Made by a program: the position numbers and the translations under genes. A stretch of DNA of 64,000 bases from Streptomyces olivaceoviridis (GTDB lineage: Bacteria > Actinomycetota > Actinomycetes > Streptomycetales > Streptomycetaceae). This document shows, piece by piece, positions 61,137-64,000 of this stretch (position 1 is its first letter; each line of letters opens with the position of its first letter). A model generated the notes under the pieces. It was not told the DNA's origin. It worked only from the letters and a program-made list of their open reading frames with translations, and did no database searches. The stretch lies in NCBI RefSeq assembly GCF_014650115.1, contig NZ_BMUI01000022.1, forward strand, positions 1-64,000, given 5' to 3'.

Positions 61137-62684
61137 GTGTTCGACACTCTCTCCGATCGCCTGTCAGCGACTTTCAAGAACCTGCGCGGCAAGGGACGGC
61201 TCTCCGAGGCGGACATCGACGCCACGGCGCGCGAGATCCGCATCGCGCTCCTCGAAGCCGACGTGGCGCTGCCCGTCGTGCGGGCGTTCATCAAGAACGT
61301 CAAGGAGCGCGCGCTCGGGGTCGAGGTCTCCCGGGCGCTCAACCCCGCCCAGCAGGTCCTCAAGATCGTCAACGAGGAACTGGTCACCATCCTCGGCGGC
61401 GAGACCCGGCGTCTGCGTTTCGCCAAGCAGCCGCCCACCGTGATCATGCTGGCCGGTCTCCAGGGTGCCGGTAAGACCACCCTCGCGGGCAAGCTCGGCA
61501 AGTGGCTCAAGGAACAGGGCCACTCCCCGCTGCTGGTCGCCGCCGACCTCCAGCGCCCCAACGCCGTCAACCAGCTCAGCGTCGTCGCCGAGCGCGCCGG
61601 TGTCGCGGTGTACGCGCCGGAGCCGGGCAACGGCGTCGGCGACCCGGTGAAGGTCGCCAAGGACTCCATCGACTTCGCGAAGTCCAAGGTCCACGACATC
61701 GTGATCGTGGACACCGCCGGCCGCCTCGGTATCGACGCCGAGATGATGCAGCAGGCCGCGGACATCCGGGACGCGGTCGGCCCCGACGAGATCCTGTTCG
61801 TCGTCGACGCCATGATCGGTCAGGACGCCGTCAACACCGCCGAGGCCTTCCGCGACGGCGTCGGCTTCGACGGCGTGGTCCTCTCCAAGCTCGACGGTGA
61901 CGCCCGCGGTGGTGCGGCCCTGTCCATCCGGCAGATCACCGGCAAGCCGATCATGTTCGCGTCGAACGGCGAGAAGCTGGACGACTTCGACGCGTTCCAC
62001 CCGGACCGGATGGCCTCCCGCATCCTCGACATGGGTGACCTGCTCACCCTGATCGAGCAGGCGGAGAAGACGTTCAGCCAGGAAGAGGCCCAGAAGATGG
62101 CCTCGAAACTGGCGTCGAAGAAGGGCCAGGACTTCACCCTGGACGACTTCCTGTCCCAGATGGAGCAGGTCAGGAAGATGGGCAGCATCAGCAAGCTGCT
62201 CGGCATGCTCCCGGGCATGGGCCAGATCAAGGACCAGATCGCCAACCTGGACGAGCGGGACGTCGACCGCACCGCCGCGATCATCAAGTCGATGACCCCG
62301 GCCGAGCGCCAGGACCCGACGATCATCAACGGCTCCCGCCGCGCCCGTATCGCGCGTGGCTCCGGTGTCGAGGTCAGTGCGGTGAAGAGCCTGGTCGAGC
62401 GGTTCTTCGAGGCCCGCAAGATGATGTCCCGCATGGCCCAGGGCGGTATGCCGGGCATGCCGGGGATCCCGGGCATGGGCGGCGGTCCCGGCCGGCAGAA
62501 GAAGCAGCAGAAGAAGGCCAAGGGCAAGCAGCGCTCCGGCAACCCGATGAAGCGCAAGCAGCAGGAGCTGGAGGCGGCGCAGCGCCGCGAGGCCGCCGCG
62601 CAGGCCGGGGACGTGTTCGGGCTGCCGCACCAGGGCGGCCAGGACTTCGAGCTGCCGGACGAGTTCAAGAAGTTCATGGGCTGA
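61137..62684 (+). CDS. ffh: Signal recognition particle protein Ffh (SRP54)
   Basis: A 515-aa SRP GTPase. N domain VFDTLSDRLSATFKNLRGKG; G domain: MLAGLQGAGKTTLAGKLGKW near residue 103, DTAGRLGIDAEMM near 191, SKLDGDARGGAALSI near 250; Met-rich M domain from about 310 (MEQVRKMGSISKLLGMLPGM; MMSRMAQGGMPGMPGIPGMG) that binds 4.5S/scRNA and signal sequences. GTG 61137 is the usual start. It ends with a basic tail and is followed by a hairpin. Confidence 0.97.
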   Translation: MFDTLSDRLSATFKNLRGKGRLSEADIDATAREIRIALLEADVALPVVRAFIKNVKERALGVEVSRALNPAQQVLKIVNEELVTILGGETRRLRFAKQPPTVIMLAGLQGAGKTTLAGKLGKWLKEQGHSPLLVAADLQRPNAVNQLSVVAERAGVAVYAPEPGNGVGDPVKVAKDSIDFAKSKVHDIVIVDTAGRLGIDAEMMQQAADIRDAVGPDEILFVVDAMIGQDAVNTAEAFRDGVGFDGVVLSKLDGDARGGAALSIRQITGKPIMFASNGEKLDDFDAFHPDRMASRILDMGDLLTLIEQAEKTFSQEEAQKMASKLASKKGQDFTLDDFLSQMEQVRKMGSISKLLGMLPGMGQIKDQIANLDERDVDRTAAIIKSMTPAERQDPTIINGSRRARIARGSGVEVSAVKSLVERFFEARKMMSRMAQGGMPGMPGIPGMGGGPGRQKKQQKKAKGKQRSGNPMKRKQQELEAAQRREAAAQAGDVFGLPHQGGQDFELPDEFKKFMG

Positions 62685-62728
62685 GTTCACGAAGCGCACG
62701 GGCTGAGTCCCGCTCGCACGAAACGCCG

Positions 62729-62760
62729 GGGGCGCCTCCCTGCCGCAGGGGGGGCGCCCC
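62729..62760 (+). terminator. Terminator after ffh
   Basis: ggggcgcc (62729-62736) pairs with ggcgcccc (62753-62760), with an inner ccctg/caggg hairpin in the loop. It lies 45 bp after the ffh stop and before ftsH. Confidence 0.82.
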
Positions 62761-62801
62761 TTGCGCGTGCCGAGGTCCCTGGGGTGTCGTAACGTCCAGG
62801 T

Positions 62802-64000
<1,199 letters not shown>

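Overview
The window is about 72% GC, uses GTG starts often, and carries a dense set of housekeeping genes whose order matches, from memory, the conserved core of Streptomyces chromosomes (roughly the S. coelicolor SCO5541 to SCO5587 stretch). Marker families support this: a cvn conservon, NdgR-LeuCD, the lysine-tailed HupS, NsdA, GlcP and a GlnR-type operator in front of amtB-glnK-glnD. No phage, insertion sequence, integrase, rRNA or CRISPR array was seen.

Layout. 1-5 kb: conservon cvnA-B-C-D on the minus strand (D cut by the window edge). 5.4-9.8 kb: a 64-aa peptide gene, a fumarylacetoacetate-hydrolase family enzyme, gltX, a DUF4241 gene and a HAD hydrolase. 9.9-10.3 kb: five tRNA genes (2 Gln-CTG, 3 Glu-CTC). 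10.4-11.6 kb: a MerR regulator divergent from a DUF4188 gene across a palindrome. 11.7-14.6 kb: ndgR divergent from leuCD. 14.9-23 kb: hupS, cofC, an acyltransferase overlapping gpsA, ddl, a DUF3515 lipoprotein, a stand-alone RAM-domain protein, thiL-thiD. 23-25.5 kb: an accessory scar with a truncated BTAD/NB-ARC regulator running into half of a FAD monooxygenase. 25.6-40.3 kb: rpmB, a FakA-like gene, an accessory HSP90-like + TPR pair, recG, rsmD, coaD, a SepIVA/DivIVA-like gene, DUF177-rpmF-rnc, mutM. 40.2-43.4 kb: HxlR/flavodoxin pair, a CAP-domain wall protein, acyP. 43.8-56.5 kb: a small coiled-coil protein, smc, glcP, an LLM oxidoreductase, an NCS1 permease, ftsY, a primase-polymerase-like protein and nsdA. 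56.9-62.7 kb: amtB-glnK-glnD and ffh, then ftsH running off the edge.

How the genes work together. GltX would charge both tRNA types encoded just downstream, because actinobacteria normally make Gln-tRNA indirectly. NdgR probably controls leuCD from the shared 206-bp intergenic region. AmtB, GlnK and GlnD form the ammonium-sensing module under GlnR. FtsY and Ffh are the two SRP GTPases. RpmB, rpmF, rnc, rsmD and ffh tie the region to ribosome and translation functions, and smc, hupS and the SepIVA-like protein to chromosome and septum organisation.

The less ordinary parts are: an HSP90-like ATPase translationally coupled to a 1005-aa TPR protein; a 33-bp repeat expansion inside the Smc hinge; the fused regulator/monooxygenase relic; a primase-polymerase homologue whose catalytic acidic pair looks lost; a 64-aa peptide with a duplicated ANPRRT motif; and several clean palindromes between divergent genes. 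All identifications come from reading the sequence and from memory of the families; no database search was run.
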